From contig JAFRNW010000006.1 of assembly GCA_017429985.1 (NCBI GenBank), positions 40,905 to 104,904 on the forward strand: 64,000 nt of DNA. The letters are read 5' to 3'. This DNA comes from Clostridia bacterium (lineage in GTDB: Bacteria; Bacillota; Clostridia; Christensenellales; CAG-138). The first letter of the stretch is position 1; every line of letters starts with the position of its first letter. The notes beneath the pieces are model-generated. The model saw nothing but the letters and a program-made list of their open reading frames with translations. It searched no databases and was not told the origin of the DNA. Shown here one piece after another: positions 27,040 to 34,255 of the stretch. A program made the position numbers and the translations under genes.

Positions 27040-27068
27040 ATTTTATCAATATCCTTGGCGTAATTCAA
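27040..27068 (-). promoter_or_regulatory. Promoter of the ABC exporter gene, leaderless geometry
   Basis: On the minus strand TTGAAT (27068-27063), 17-nt spacer, TAAAAT (27045-27040), then exactly 6 nt to the ATG. This places +1 on the A of the start codon. Confidence 0.6.
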
Positions 27069-27148
27069 GGATATCTTGCGTGCATTCCCGCCCGGCAGGG
27101 TTTACTATATTACATAAACACACGAAAGGAATTCCTAAAGAGCGGAAC

Positions 27149-27640
27149 ATGGAACGGATCGAGCACACCATCGCGCCATTCTTCCGAAGCGATTCCCGCG
27201 TCCTCATCCTCGGGACGATGCCATCCCCGAAGTCGCGCGAGTCGGGTTTCTACTACGGCCATCCGAGGAACAGGTTCTTCCCCGTCCTTTCCGACGTGTT
27301 CGGCGAGCCCGCTCCGATGACCGTCCCGGAACGCATGGCGTTTCTCGAGAGGCACCGGATCGCCCTGTGGGACGTGCTGAGAAGCTGCGAGATCACGGGC
27401 GCTTCGGACGCCTCGATCCGGAATCCCGTCCCGAACGACATCGGAATGATCCTCCGCTCCGCGGACATCCGGAAGATCTTCACGACGGGAACGGCCGCCT
27501 TCCGCCTCTACCGTGAACTCTTGCTGCCGGATACCGAAGCGGAAGCGGAGCTGCTTCCGAGTCCCAGCCCCGCGAACGCCCGCCTGTCGCAGGCGGACCT
27601 CGCGGCGCGATACAGCGTCATCAGAAGGTATACCGAATGA
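27149..27640 (+). CDS. DNA-deoxyinosine glycosylase (UDG superfamily, family 6)
   Basis: A 163-residue enzyme predicted to excise hypoxanthine (deaminated adenine) from DNA. The first motif LILGTMPSPKSRESGFYYGH with HPRNRFFPVL is typical of the hypoxanthine-DNA glycosylase branch, and the second active-site loop reads LLPSPSPANAR. The start at 27149 is the ATG that matches the family N-terminus; upstream in-frame codons are unlike it. It overlaps the Smr gene by 4 nt (ATGA), suggesting a small repair operon. Confidence 0.88.
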   Translation: MERIEHTIAPFFRSDSRVLILGTMPSPKSRESGFYYGHPRNRFFPVLSDVFGEPAPMTVPERMAFLERHRIALWDVLRSCEITGASDASIRNPVPNDIGMILRSADIRKIFTTGTAAFRLYRELLLPDTEAEAELLPSPSPANARLSQADLAARYSVIRRYTE

Positions 27641-27891
27641 ATCTTTCAGCTGAATCCGTCCGGACGCTCGACCTGCACGCGAGGAACCGGTACCAGGCAA
27701 AAATCGCCATCGACGCCGCGCTGAGAAACGCCGGCGGCGCATACCGCATCCGCATCGTCCACGGCTATCACGGCGGCACGGCGATCCGGGACCTGATTGC
27801 GGAGGAATACGCCTCCCATCCGAAGGTGAAGCGGCTCGTACGGATCTCCGACGGGATCACGGACCTTGTACTGAGAGAACTGACGGACTGA
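27637..27891 (+). CDS. Stand-alone Smr-domain protein
   Basis: 84 residues comprising only an Smr domain, the nuclease-like module found at the C-terminus of MutS2. LDLHARNRYQAKIAIDAAL and HGYHGGTAIRDLI are the two conserved motifs. It is translationally coupled to the deoxyinosine glycosylase, so a part in DNA damage processing is plausible. Some Smr proteins act on RNA at stalled ribosomes, so a nucleic-acid substrate cannot be chosen. Confidence 0.87.
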   Translation: MNLSAESVRTLDLHARNRYQAKIAIDAALRNAGGAYRIRIVHGYHGGTAIRDLIAEEYASHPKVKRLVRISDGITDLVLRELTD

Positions 27892-27907
27892 GCGGTTCCG
27901 CATATAG

Positions 27908-27935
27908 AAAAGCCGGCCCGTTTTCACGGACCGGC
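27908..27935. terminator. Bidirectional terminator between smr and hsp20
   Basis: A 9-bp stem GCCGGCCCG/CGGACCGGC (one mismatch on the plus strand, a G-U pair on the minus RNA). The minus direction runs into CTTTTCT, fitting the end of hsp20; it also lies just after the Smr gene. Confidence 0.7.
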
Positions 27936-27957
27936 AGCCGGTTTCCCATATAAACTG

Positions 27958-28392
27958 TTATTCGATCTCCAGTCTCCTGGACTCGGGCTGTGCGGCCGAC
28001 TTCTTCGGAAGGTCGAGCGTCAGGACGCCGTCCTTGTACTGTGCCTTGATGTCCTTGGCTTCCACGTTGCTGATGTCGAAGCTCCTCGAGTAGGACCCGA
28101 AGGAACGCTCGCGGCGGATGAAGTGGTTCTTCTCATCCTTCTCCTCGGATTCGTGCTTCCTCTCCGCGCTGATCGTCATGCAGTCGCCGTTGATGTCGAC
28201 CTTGATGTCCTCCTTGCTGAATCCCGGCATATCGGCTTCCAGTACGAATTTATCGTCCAGTTCCCGGATATCGGTCTTGAAACCGATCGCTTCGCCTCTG
28301 CCGAAAAACGCGTCTTCGAGTTCGTTCAGATCACGGAACGGATCGTAATACGACATGTGATGTCTTCTTTCATAAGGTGTAAGTCCAAACAT
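27958..28392 (-). CDS. Small heat-shock protein, Hsp20/alpha-crystallin family
   Basis: A 144-residue ATP-independent holdase. The alpha-crystallin domain spans about 40-135, with FVLEADMPGFSKEDIKVDI and the closing YKDGVLTLDLPK. A short C-terminal tail lacks an obvious IXI motif. The ATG at 28392 is set by an ideal AGGAGGT 8 nt upstream. The leader is about 165 nt, starting near a CIRCE element, so heat induction through HrcA is expected. Confidence 0.94.
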   Translation of the reverse strand: MFGLTPYERRHHMSYYDPFRDLNELEDAFFGRGEAIGFKTDIRELDDKFVLEADMPGFSKEDIKVDINGDCMTISAERKHESEEKDEKNHFIRRERSFGSYSRSFDISNVEAKDIKAQYKDGVLTLDLPKKSAAQPESRRLEIE

Positions 28393-28531
28393 AATCTTTG
28401 ACCTCCTGTCTATCATTTCCTGCTCCGGAAGACCCTCTCCGGATCCCCCGGGTGTGCTTTCTTTTACTGTCTTCATGATAAAACCGAATTGTTATGGAAA
28501 AAGGGTGGAATTGTGATGCAAATGTAAAATG

Positions 28532-28558
28532 TTAGCACTCACCGTTTAAGAGTGCTAA
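28532..28558. promoter_or_regulatory. CIRCE operator in the hsp20/ABC divergent region
   Basis: An exact TTAGCACTC-N9-GAGTGCTAA repeat. On the minus strand a CATAAT box (28566-28561) abuts it, so the start of hsp20 would lie inside the operator. The rightward ABC gene has its own promoter downstream of this site and is probably not the target. Confidence 0.93.
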
Positions 28559-28599
28559 CAATTATGACTTCCGTCCGGTATGTTTTTTCCGCTCATCCC

Positions 28600-28628
28600 G
28601 TGACAGCGGCAGAGCGCGCGTTTATAAT
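28600..28628 (+). promoter_or_regulatory. Promoter of the second ABC exporter gene
   Basis: GTGACA (28600-28605), 17-nt spacer, TATAAT (28623-28628), 34 nt before the ATG. Near-consensus. Confidence 0.75.
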
Positions 28629-28662
28629 GAATTACAAATAGAAGCAGAAGGAAGTGAATCGA

Positions 28663-30567
28663 ATGGCAGGCCCAATGGGCATGGGTCCTCATTCCCTCGG
28701 TCCCCGCGGATTCCTCACGGACGAGGAGAAGTCGCAAATGCCGAAAGTTACAAAGGAGCTGCTGCTGCGGATCCTTTCCTATCTGAAGCCCTACTGGCTC
28801 CAGTTCCTGTTCGTGTTCATCGCCATCATCCTCTCGGCAACCATCGGCCTCCTCCCGTCCATCATAACAGGACGGATCGTGGATGAGGCGCTGATCGGAA
28901 AGGACATGAAGCTCCTTGTACAGCTCCTCCTGATGGCGTTCGCCACAATGGCCGTTTCCCAGGTCATCGGCGTGCTTGAGCACTACATCAACTCCTGGAT
29001 CTCCCAGCGCATCATCTTCGACATGAAGAACCAGATGTTCCAGCATCTGCAGAGCATGCCGCACTCGTTTTTCACCACGGAAAAGCAGGGCGACATCATC
29101 ACAAGGATGAACAGCGATATCAGCGGCGTCAGCACGATCATTTCTAGCACGCTCACCAACATCGTCTCGAACATCGCGACCGTCATCACGACGCTCGTCG
29201 CGCTCTTTTCGATGAGCTGGCAGCTTGCGATCATCGGCGTCATCGTGATCCCGCTTCTCGTGCTCCCGACGAAATCCGTCGGCAAGACGCGGTGGAAACT
29301 CCTGTCCGAGAGCCAGGAGAAAAACGACGAGCTGAACCAGTTGATCAACGAATCGCTCAGCGTATCAGGTTCGCTCCTTGTCAAGCTCTTTACGCGCGAA
29401 CAGAAGGAGTTTGAACGCTTCCGCAGCGTCAACGAGGAAGTGACGCAGCTTAACATGAAGGAACAGCGCAGCGGCTCCTGGTTCAGGGTCGTCATGGGCA
29501 TGTTCACGCAGATCGGTCCGCTCCTCATCTATTTCGCGGGCGGCTATTTCATCATCTCGAAAACCGATCCCACGCTGACCGTCGGTACCATCACCGCGAC
29601 CGTCACGCTCGTCAACCGGCTCTACCGTCCGGTCGAATCGCTTCTGAACATCGGCGTCGACTTCACGAGATCGCTAGCCCTGTTCACCAGGATATTCAGC
29701 TATTTTGACAAGGTCCCGGCGATCCGGAATCCCAGGTTCGGCAAAAAGCCGAACGTCAAGAACAAGGACATCGTCTTTGACCATGTCGCGTTCTCCTACG
29801 ACCCGAGCGTTCCGTTGCTGAAGGATATCAACTTCACGGTCCCCGGTGGGAAAATGTACGCGATCGTCGGCCCCTCCGGTTCCGGCAAGTCGACAGTGGT
29901 CAACCTGATCCCCCGGCTTTATGACGTGCTTTCCGGCAGAGTCATGATCTCGAAACTGGACGTACGGAAATTTGACCTCCCCTATCTGCGCAGCTGCATC
30001 GGCGTCGTCACGCAGGAATCGTATCTGTTCAACGGAACGATCCGCGACAATCTTCTGTTTGCCAAAGAGGATGCGACGCAGGAGGAGATTGAGGCCGCCT
30101 GCAAGACCGCAAACATCCATAACTTCATTGTCTCCCAGCCCGACGGCTACGATACGAAGGTCGGCAACCGGGGTCTGAAGCTCTCCGGTGGAGAGAAACA
30201 GCGCCTTTCGATTGCACGCGTTATTCTGAAAGACCCGAAGATCCTGATCCTGGACGAAGCGACCTCCGCGCTGGATTCGATCTCCGAGAACTCGATTCAG
30301 GATGCGCTAGAAGTCCTCATGCAGGGACGCACGAGCATCGTCATCGCGCACCGCCTGTCTACGATCCTGAAAGCCGACAAAATCCTTGTTCTGAAAAACG
30401 GCGAGATCATCGAGCAGGGCAAACACGACGAACTGCTCGAACTGAACGGCGTGTACCGCGAGCTGTATGAGACCCAGTTCCGCAAGGCGATTGAGTATGA
30501 AAGCAAAAAAACGCCCGTTCAGCAGGACTCGGATTCCTACGAATTCCTCGATTTCACCCACACCTGA
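28663..30567 (+). CDS. ABC exporter, fused permease-ATPase (multidrug/lipid type)
   Basis: A 634-residue half-transporter with a Gly/Met/Pro-rich cytosolic N-terminal segment (1-30) and six membrane helices (about 45-325). Its ATPase domain has Walker A GPSGSGKST (403-411), signature LSGGEKQR (507), Walker B ILILDEATSALD (527) and IAHRLST. The ATG at 28663 is preferred to a GTG three codons upstream because AAGGA is spaced for the ATG. It is separately promoted and ends in a strong terminator, so it is monocistronic. The substrate is unknown. Confidence 0.93.
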   Translation: MAGPMGMGPHSLGPRGFLTDEEKSQMPKVTKELLLRILSYLKPYWLQFLFVFIAIILSATIGLLPSIITGRIVDEALIGKDMKLLVQLLLMAFATMAVSQVIGVLEHYINSWISQRIIFDMKNQMFQHLQSMPHSFFTTEKQGDIITRMNSDISGVSTIISSTLTNIVSNIATVITTLVALFSMSWQLAIIGVIVIPLLVLPTKSVGKTRWKLLSESQEKNDELNQLINESLSVSGSLLVKLFTREQKEFERFRSVNEEVTQLNMKEQRSGSWFRVVMGMFTQIGPLLIYFAGGYFIISKTDPTLTVGTITATVTLVNRLYRPVESLLNIGVDFTRSLALFTRIFSYFDKVPAIRNPRFGKKPNVKNKDIVFDHVAFSYDPSVPLLKDINFTVPGGKMYAIVGPSGSGKSTVVNLIPRLYDVLSGRVMISKLDVRKFDLPYLRSCIGVVTQESYLFNGTIRDNLLFAKEDATQEEIEAACKTANIHNFIVSQPDGYDTKVGNRGLKLSGGEKQRLSIARVILKDPKILILDEATSALDSISENSIQDALEVLMQGRTSIVIAHRLSTILKADKILVLKNGEIIEQGKHDELLELNGVYRELYETQFRKAIEYESKKTPVQQDSDSYEFLDFTHT

Positions 30568-30592
30568 TCCCGTCGCCTCACGCGATTACGCA

Positions 30593-30626
30593 ACGCATCG
30601 GACCCCAATAGGTCCGGTGCGTTTCT
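30593..30626 (+). terminator. Terminator of the ABC exporter gene
   Basis: A 12-bp stem ACGCATCGGACC/GGTCCGGTGCGT with a 6-nt loop, followed by TTTCTT. Confidence 0.85.
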
Positions 30627-30868
30627 TATTATCCGGCTGCATGCGTCCCTGCGGAACACGCCGTGCTCTCGAGTCAATTCGCATCACGTCAAAAAAGCGC
30701 CGTCCCTGTTACCGCAATTACGGCAAATCCCGCATGAAATCGGGTTGCTTTGTGAACGAATTGGCAACTTGTTTGCAATTCGGAACACTTCGTTTTCCGC
30801 GCGTATTATGATATTTTTGTCAATTTTGTCAATCGACATGCATTCCTACAGACGGAGGATGAAAACCT
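30627..30868 (+). promoter_or_regulatory. Upstream region of the ion-motor-like operon
   Basis: About 240 bp without a gene. It holds an inverted repeat CGAATTG-N12-CAATTCG (30757-30782), a TATTAT box (30804-30809) with no matching -35, and two tandem copies of TTTTGTCAA (30815-30832) just downstream. The segment GGAAC...CGTATT is loosely like an ECF-sigma promoter but its spacer is short. The repeats suggest regulated expression. Confidence 0.4.
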
Positions 30869-31867
30869 ATGCTCAGTTCCCTGAATCTTGCTCCCGCCGG
30901 TTCCATCATCATCGGCGTCATCGTGGCGCTGTTTGTGCTGTCGGTCATTCTTCTGATCACCGTCTCCATGCGGTACCGGGGCCTGCACAACGATATCTCG
31001 ATACGAGGCGGCGCGCGCAGCAGTTTCGCCGTCGCTCTGAAGAACGAGTATTCATCCGCCTACCGGCAGTACGGAAAGGATACCAACACGCCGGCCATCA
31101 TCGGAAACACCATTTCCACCACGCTCAGCAAGGAACTGTTCAGCGAGCGTTTCATGAACCATGCCGTGTCCCTTCTTGTCACGATCGGACTGTTCGGCAC
31201 GTTCCTGGGCCTCTCCCTCTCCGTATCCTCCCTGACGGAACTTTTAAAGGACAGCAGCTCCGACCAGTGGCTCAACGTTCTCGACAGCGTCGGCAGCGGT
31301 CTGTTCTCCGCTCTGTCGGGTATGGGCGTCGCGTTCTATACCTCCCTCGCCGGCGTCGGATGCTCCATCGTTTTCACGCTTCTGAAGGCGATCTTCAACC
31401 CACAGGCGCAGCGCGAGAGCCTTGAAACGGCCGCAGAGCTCTGGCTCGACCATGTGGTCGCGCCGCAGTGCGCGACGGACGCCGTCAGCGACAGTGAGTC
31501 GCAGGTGATGCTTCTCAAGCAGGAACTCCGTGCGCATTCCGCTGCCGTTCAGAACTCCCTCAACGCCTGCACCGCGGAAATGGGGCAGGTCCTCGCGGAC
31601 GCCACGAATTCGCTCGGAGCCATGATCGAATACAGCAAGGAACCGCTCCGGATCTTCTACGACACCGTGCAGACGTTCAATGAGAACGTCCGCGACTTCT
31701 CCGCCGTCAACTATGACCTGAGGGGAAGCATCGAGCGGATGGATCTCGCGGTCCGTGACTTCGGCACGGCCGTACGCGCGGCGACCGGACGCAATTCCGC
31801 GCAGTCCGGCGGCGACAGACAGCACGTAAGACCGGCATCCGGTCAGAACGGAGGTCAGGATTCATGA
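30869..31867 (+). CDS. MotA/TolQ/ExbB/ZorA-like proton-channel protein
   Basis: A 332-residue membrane protein with three predicted helices (about 11-32, 98-120, 147-172), as in TolQ, ExbB and ZorA rather than the four of MotA. The family core is TIGLFGTFLGLSLSVSSL in helix 2 and SGMGVAFYTSLAGVGCSIVF in helix 3. A cytoplasmic tail of about 160 residues follows, helical to about 300 and then Gln/Gly/Ser-rich. GGAGG lies 10 nt before the ATG. It overlaps the next gene by 4 nt (ATGA). It should form the channel ring of an ion-driven motor with that partner. Confidence 0.82.
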   Translation: MLSSLNLAPAGSIIIGVIVALFVLSVILLITVSMRYRGLHNDISIRGGARSSFAVALKNEYSSAYRQYGKDTNTPAIIGNTISTTLSKELFSERFMNHAVSLLVTIGLFGTFLGLSLSVSSLTELLKDSSSDQWLNVLDSVGSGLFSALSGMGVAFYTSLAGVGCSIVFTLLKAIFNPQAQRESLETAAELWLDHVVAPQCATDAVSDSESQVMLLKQELRAHSAAVQNSLNACTAEMGQVLADATNSLGAMIEYSKEPLRIFYDTVQTFNENVRDFSAVNYDLRGSIERMDLAVRDFGTAVRAATGRNSAQSGGDRQHVRPASGQNGGQDS

Positions 31868-32862
31868 AACGGCACCGTTCCTTCAAGTCAGACGGCATCG
31901 TCAACACCAGCGAGGGGGAACAGGGATTCTGGCCGTCCTATACCGACATGATGTCCAGCGTGGCGCTGATCCTCTTCTTCCTCATGCTGATCGCCTATCT
32001 GCAGAACATGATCACCGGCAACACGCTGATCAGCACGCAGGACCGTCTCAAGGCGACCGAGGATTCCCTCGCGGCAACGCTGATCCAAATCCAGGACGCA
32101 AAAGACGAGCTGTCCGCGCTGTCCCTCGACCTTGAGACCGCGCGCATCAACATCCAGGCTCAGGAAGATCAGATCGCGGCATCCAACGCCCTGATCTCCG
32201 ACCAGGAGAGGATGATCGCCGACCAGGACGCGTATATCGCCCTGACGACGGACGAACTGACCAGGCTGCGCTCCAACATCCAGACGATCGCGTACATGCG
32301 TCTCAGCGTCCTCTCGCAGATCCAGGACAGCATCGTCTCCTCTCTCGGGGACAAGTCCCAGGTCAGCGTCGGTGAGAGCGGAAACATCATCCTGAGCGAA
32401 AATCTTCTGTTCGATTTCAATTCGACTTCGATCAAGGAGAACGGGCACGCGTTCCTGGACAAGCTGGCCAACGCGTTCACGACGCTCCTTTCGAACGCGA
32501 ACGACGCACAATATATCGAAAGCATCCTGATCTCCGGGCACACCGACAGCAAGGGCTCGGCGGAATACAACCGTGAGCTCTCGACTGGACGCGCCAATTC
32601 GGTCCTCACCTATCTGCTCGGCACGAACGGCGGGAGTCTGCAGAACTATTCGCAGTATTTCTGCGCCGCAGGTTACGGCGCGACAAGGCCGGTCCAGAGC
32701 AACGATACGGACGCGGGACGTTCCGCCAACCGCCGCATCGAGATCTCGATCATCCTGAAGGACGAGTCCGTGCTCGAAGTCATCAATTCTTATCTGGAAA
32801 GGGAGATGCCCGACCTGAAGGTCTCCGTCGGTTCGGGCCAGTCCGGCAATGTCAAACCGTAG
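31864..32862 (+). CDS. MotB/ZorB-like OmpA-domain stator protein
   Basis: A 332-residue protein with one membrane helix (about 24-46), a long Gln/Ala/Leu/Asp-rich coiled coil (55-140) and a C-terminal OmpA-type peptidoglycan-binding domain (165-300; GHTDSKGSAEYNRELSTGRA). The motif WPSYTDMMSSVALILFF places Asp28 at the cytosolic end of the helix, where MotB has its essential ion-carrying aspartate. GGAGGT precedes the ATG. No flagellar or Tol genes are nearby, so the energised partner is unknown. Confidence 0.85.
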   Translation: MKRHRSFKSDGIVNTSEGEQGFWPSYTDMMSSVALILFFLMLIAYLQNMITGNTLISTQDRLKATEDSLAATLIQIQDAKDELSALSLDLETARINIQAQEDQIAASNALISDQERMIADQDAYIALTTDELTRLRSNIQTIAYMRLSVLSQIQDSIVSSLGDKSQVSVGESGNIILSENLLFDFNSTSIKENGHAFLDKLANAFTTLLSNANDAQYIESILISGHTDSKGSAEYNRELSTGRANSVLTYLLGTNGGSLQNYSQYFCAAGYGATRPVQSNDTDAGRSANRRIEISIILKDESVLEVINSYLEREMPDLKVSVGSGQSGNVKP

Positions 32863-33271
32863 AAACATCGCCTTCCTCCTGCTTTTCACGGCAGTCATAT
32901 CCGTTTTTCTTGCGCTGACGGGATGCGGCTCCCGGCATGAAGCCGTTCAGGATCAGTCGCGGGAACTGCCGTTTACGGATATCACAAAGGAGGTCCATTC
33001 CTGGCGTGCCGAAACCTGCCGCCTGATCGTTTCCGGCGAGTCTGCCCAGATCAGCGGAAGAGTCCGGAACAAGGGCGCGTGGCCGATATCCGGTCTGACC
33101 ATGTATGTGAAGTTTTTGGATTCTTCCGGAAAAACACTGACGACGGGCAGCTGCGAAACCATTCTAGACAGCGCCGCCAATGAGAACGAAACGGCCGGAT
33201 ACACGATCCAGATCCGCAATTTCTATGACTACGACAGCATCGATTCCGTCACGATCGAGTTCGGAAAATGA
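32849..33271 (+). CDS. Small lipoprotein of the ion-motor operon
   Basis: A 140-residue predicted lipoprotein with lipobox LTGC (Cys26). The mature part reads like a single beta-sandwich of the FxLYD type: SGRVRNKGAWPISGLTMYVK resembles domains that compare inter-residue backbone changes in secreted Bacillota proteins. It overlaps the OmpA-domain gene by 14 nt, so it is translated with the motor pair and is probably a cell-surface accessory. The ribosome binding site is weak, fitting translational coupling. It ends 15 nt from the convergent cobU-like gene. Confidence 0.78.
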   Translation: MSNRRNIAFLLLFTAVISVFLALTGCGSRHEAVQDQSRELPFTDITKEVHSWRAETCRLIVSGESAQISGRVRNKGAWPISGLTMYVKFLDSSGKTLTTGSCETILDSAANENETAGYTIQIRNFYDYDSIDSVTIEFGK

Positions 33272-33286
33272 TGCGCTGAACCGAGT

Positions 33287-33637
33287 TTAAACTTCCCCTT
33301 TTATGACGGCAGGAATGCCCGCGACCACGCGGACGACTGCCGTCGCTTCTTTTGCAAGGCGCACTGAGAGCCTTCCGACCGCCTCACGGTATTCGCGCTC
33401 TCCCCTGTCCAGCGGGATCACGCCGCTTCCCACTTCCGCACAGAGGACCACTTCCTTCCCGCATGCCGCGCTGAAAAGCACGTCCGCGGACAGAGGATCC
33501 TTCCGCACAAGCGTTTCAAGACCGTAAAGGACCGGTTTCCCGTCATAGGGGTCAGATGTGAAGTCGTCTACCCGGTATCCGAGCGAAAGCGCGTATTCCT
33601 TTTTCCCTGCGCCGACGCCTCCCAAAACAAGAATCAT
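33287..33637 (-). CDS. Short CobU-like P-loop protein
   Basis: 116 residues, related to the full CobU encoded just upstream: both start with a P-loop and end in VAGIP-V-KG (here VVRVVAGIPAVIKGEV). It is about 60 residues shorter than CobU and lacks the HRxxR segment that carries the guanylylated histidine. Its Walker A reads GGVGAGKKEYA, with Lys where Ser/Thr should bind Mg-nucleotide. It may be a degenerate duplicate or a regulatory or accessory subunit. AAAGGAT precedes the ATG. Confidence 0.7.
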   Translation of the reverse strand: MILVLGGVGAGKKEYALSLGYRVDDFTSDPYDGKPVLYGLETLVRKDPLSADVLFSAACGKEVVLCAEVGSGVIPLDRGEREYREAVGRLSVRLAKEATAVVRVVAGIPAVIKGEV

Positions 33638-33730
33638 ATCTGCATATCCTTTCTAAAGGGCTTATTCCGTAAAAAAAAAAACGGCTGTCACAGCATTCCG
33701 CGCTGAAAGTCCGCGGATGATCCGAACGGG

Positions 33731-34255
33731 TTAAGAAGGCAGCTTCCCCTTCAGAACGATCGGAATGCCGGCTACCAGTTCCATGACCGTATCCGCCCGC
33801 CGGGCTAGTTCCGCGTTGATGCGTCCGAGTACACCGATATAGGCCTGCGTGGAATCCGGATAGACGGTGCCGTCGCTTCCGACATCGTTCGTGATAACGA
33901 CAAGCGTATCGCATTGCGCCGCGAGCGCGTCGATCCCCGAAAGGACCCGCGAAACGGGATCCGAAATGCTTCCGTCGGGGCCGAACATTTCGTTTGCGGT
34001 CAGATTCGCGACGCATTCCAGAAGCGCGGTTCCACGCGACGGAAGCTTCAGCGAACTGTAATCGGTATACCGCTCGACCGTTTCGAATCCTTTTCCCTCG
34101 CGCATTTGGCGGTGACGCAGGATACGTTTTTCGCTCTCCTCCCCGTATGGCCGCATGGCGGCAAGGTAGTAGCGGGGGCCCGGAATCTTCTCACAGAGCT
34201 GCTCGGCATAATAGCTCTTTCCGCACCCCGATCCGCCGATCAGAAGGATCATCAT
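33731..34255 (-). CDS. cobU: Adenosylcobinamide kinase/guanylyltransferase
   Basis: A 174-residue bifunctional enzyme that phosphorylates adenosylcobinamide and then attaches GMP, giving the activated intermediate for the lower-ligand step of B12 synthesis. The P-loop is IGGSGCGKSYYAE, ILRHRQMR carries the guanylylated histidine, and the NLTANEMF region and late NDVGS are also typical. It overlaps cobT by 2-4 nt (ATGATG) and has AGGGGGA upstream. Confidence 0.92.
   Translation of the reverse strand: MMILLIGGSGCGKSYYAEQLCEKIPGPRYYLAAMRPYGEESEKRILRHRQMREGKGFETVERYTDYSSLKLPSRGTALLECVANLTANEMFGPDGSISDPVSRVLSGIDALAAQCDTLVVITNDVGSDGTVYPDSTQAYIGVLGRINAELARRADTVMELVAGIPIVLKGKLPS

Noticed and set aside
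28511..28530. Rightward promoter (TTGTGA...TAAAAT) upstream of the second CIRCE
   Set aside because: The spacer is only 8 nt; a near-consensus promoter for the rightward gene lies downstream at 28600.
30869..33271. Complete Zorya defence system
   Set aside because: The channel and stator resemble ZorA/ZorB, but no ZorC, ZorD helicase or ZorE nuclease is next to them; downstream genes are cobalamin genes on the other strand.
33660..33700. Terminator between cobU and the cobU-like gene (T11 run on the minus strand)
   Set aside because: Only a 4-bp stem with a 3-nt loop precedes the T-run, too weak to call; the A/T run is noted but unassigned.
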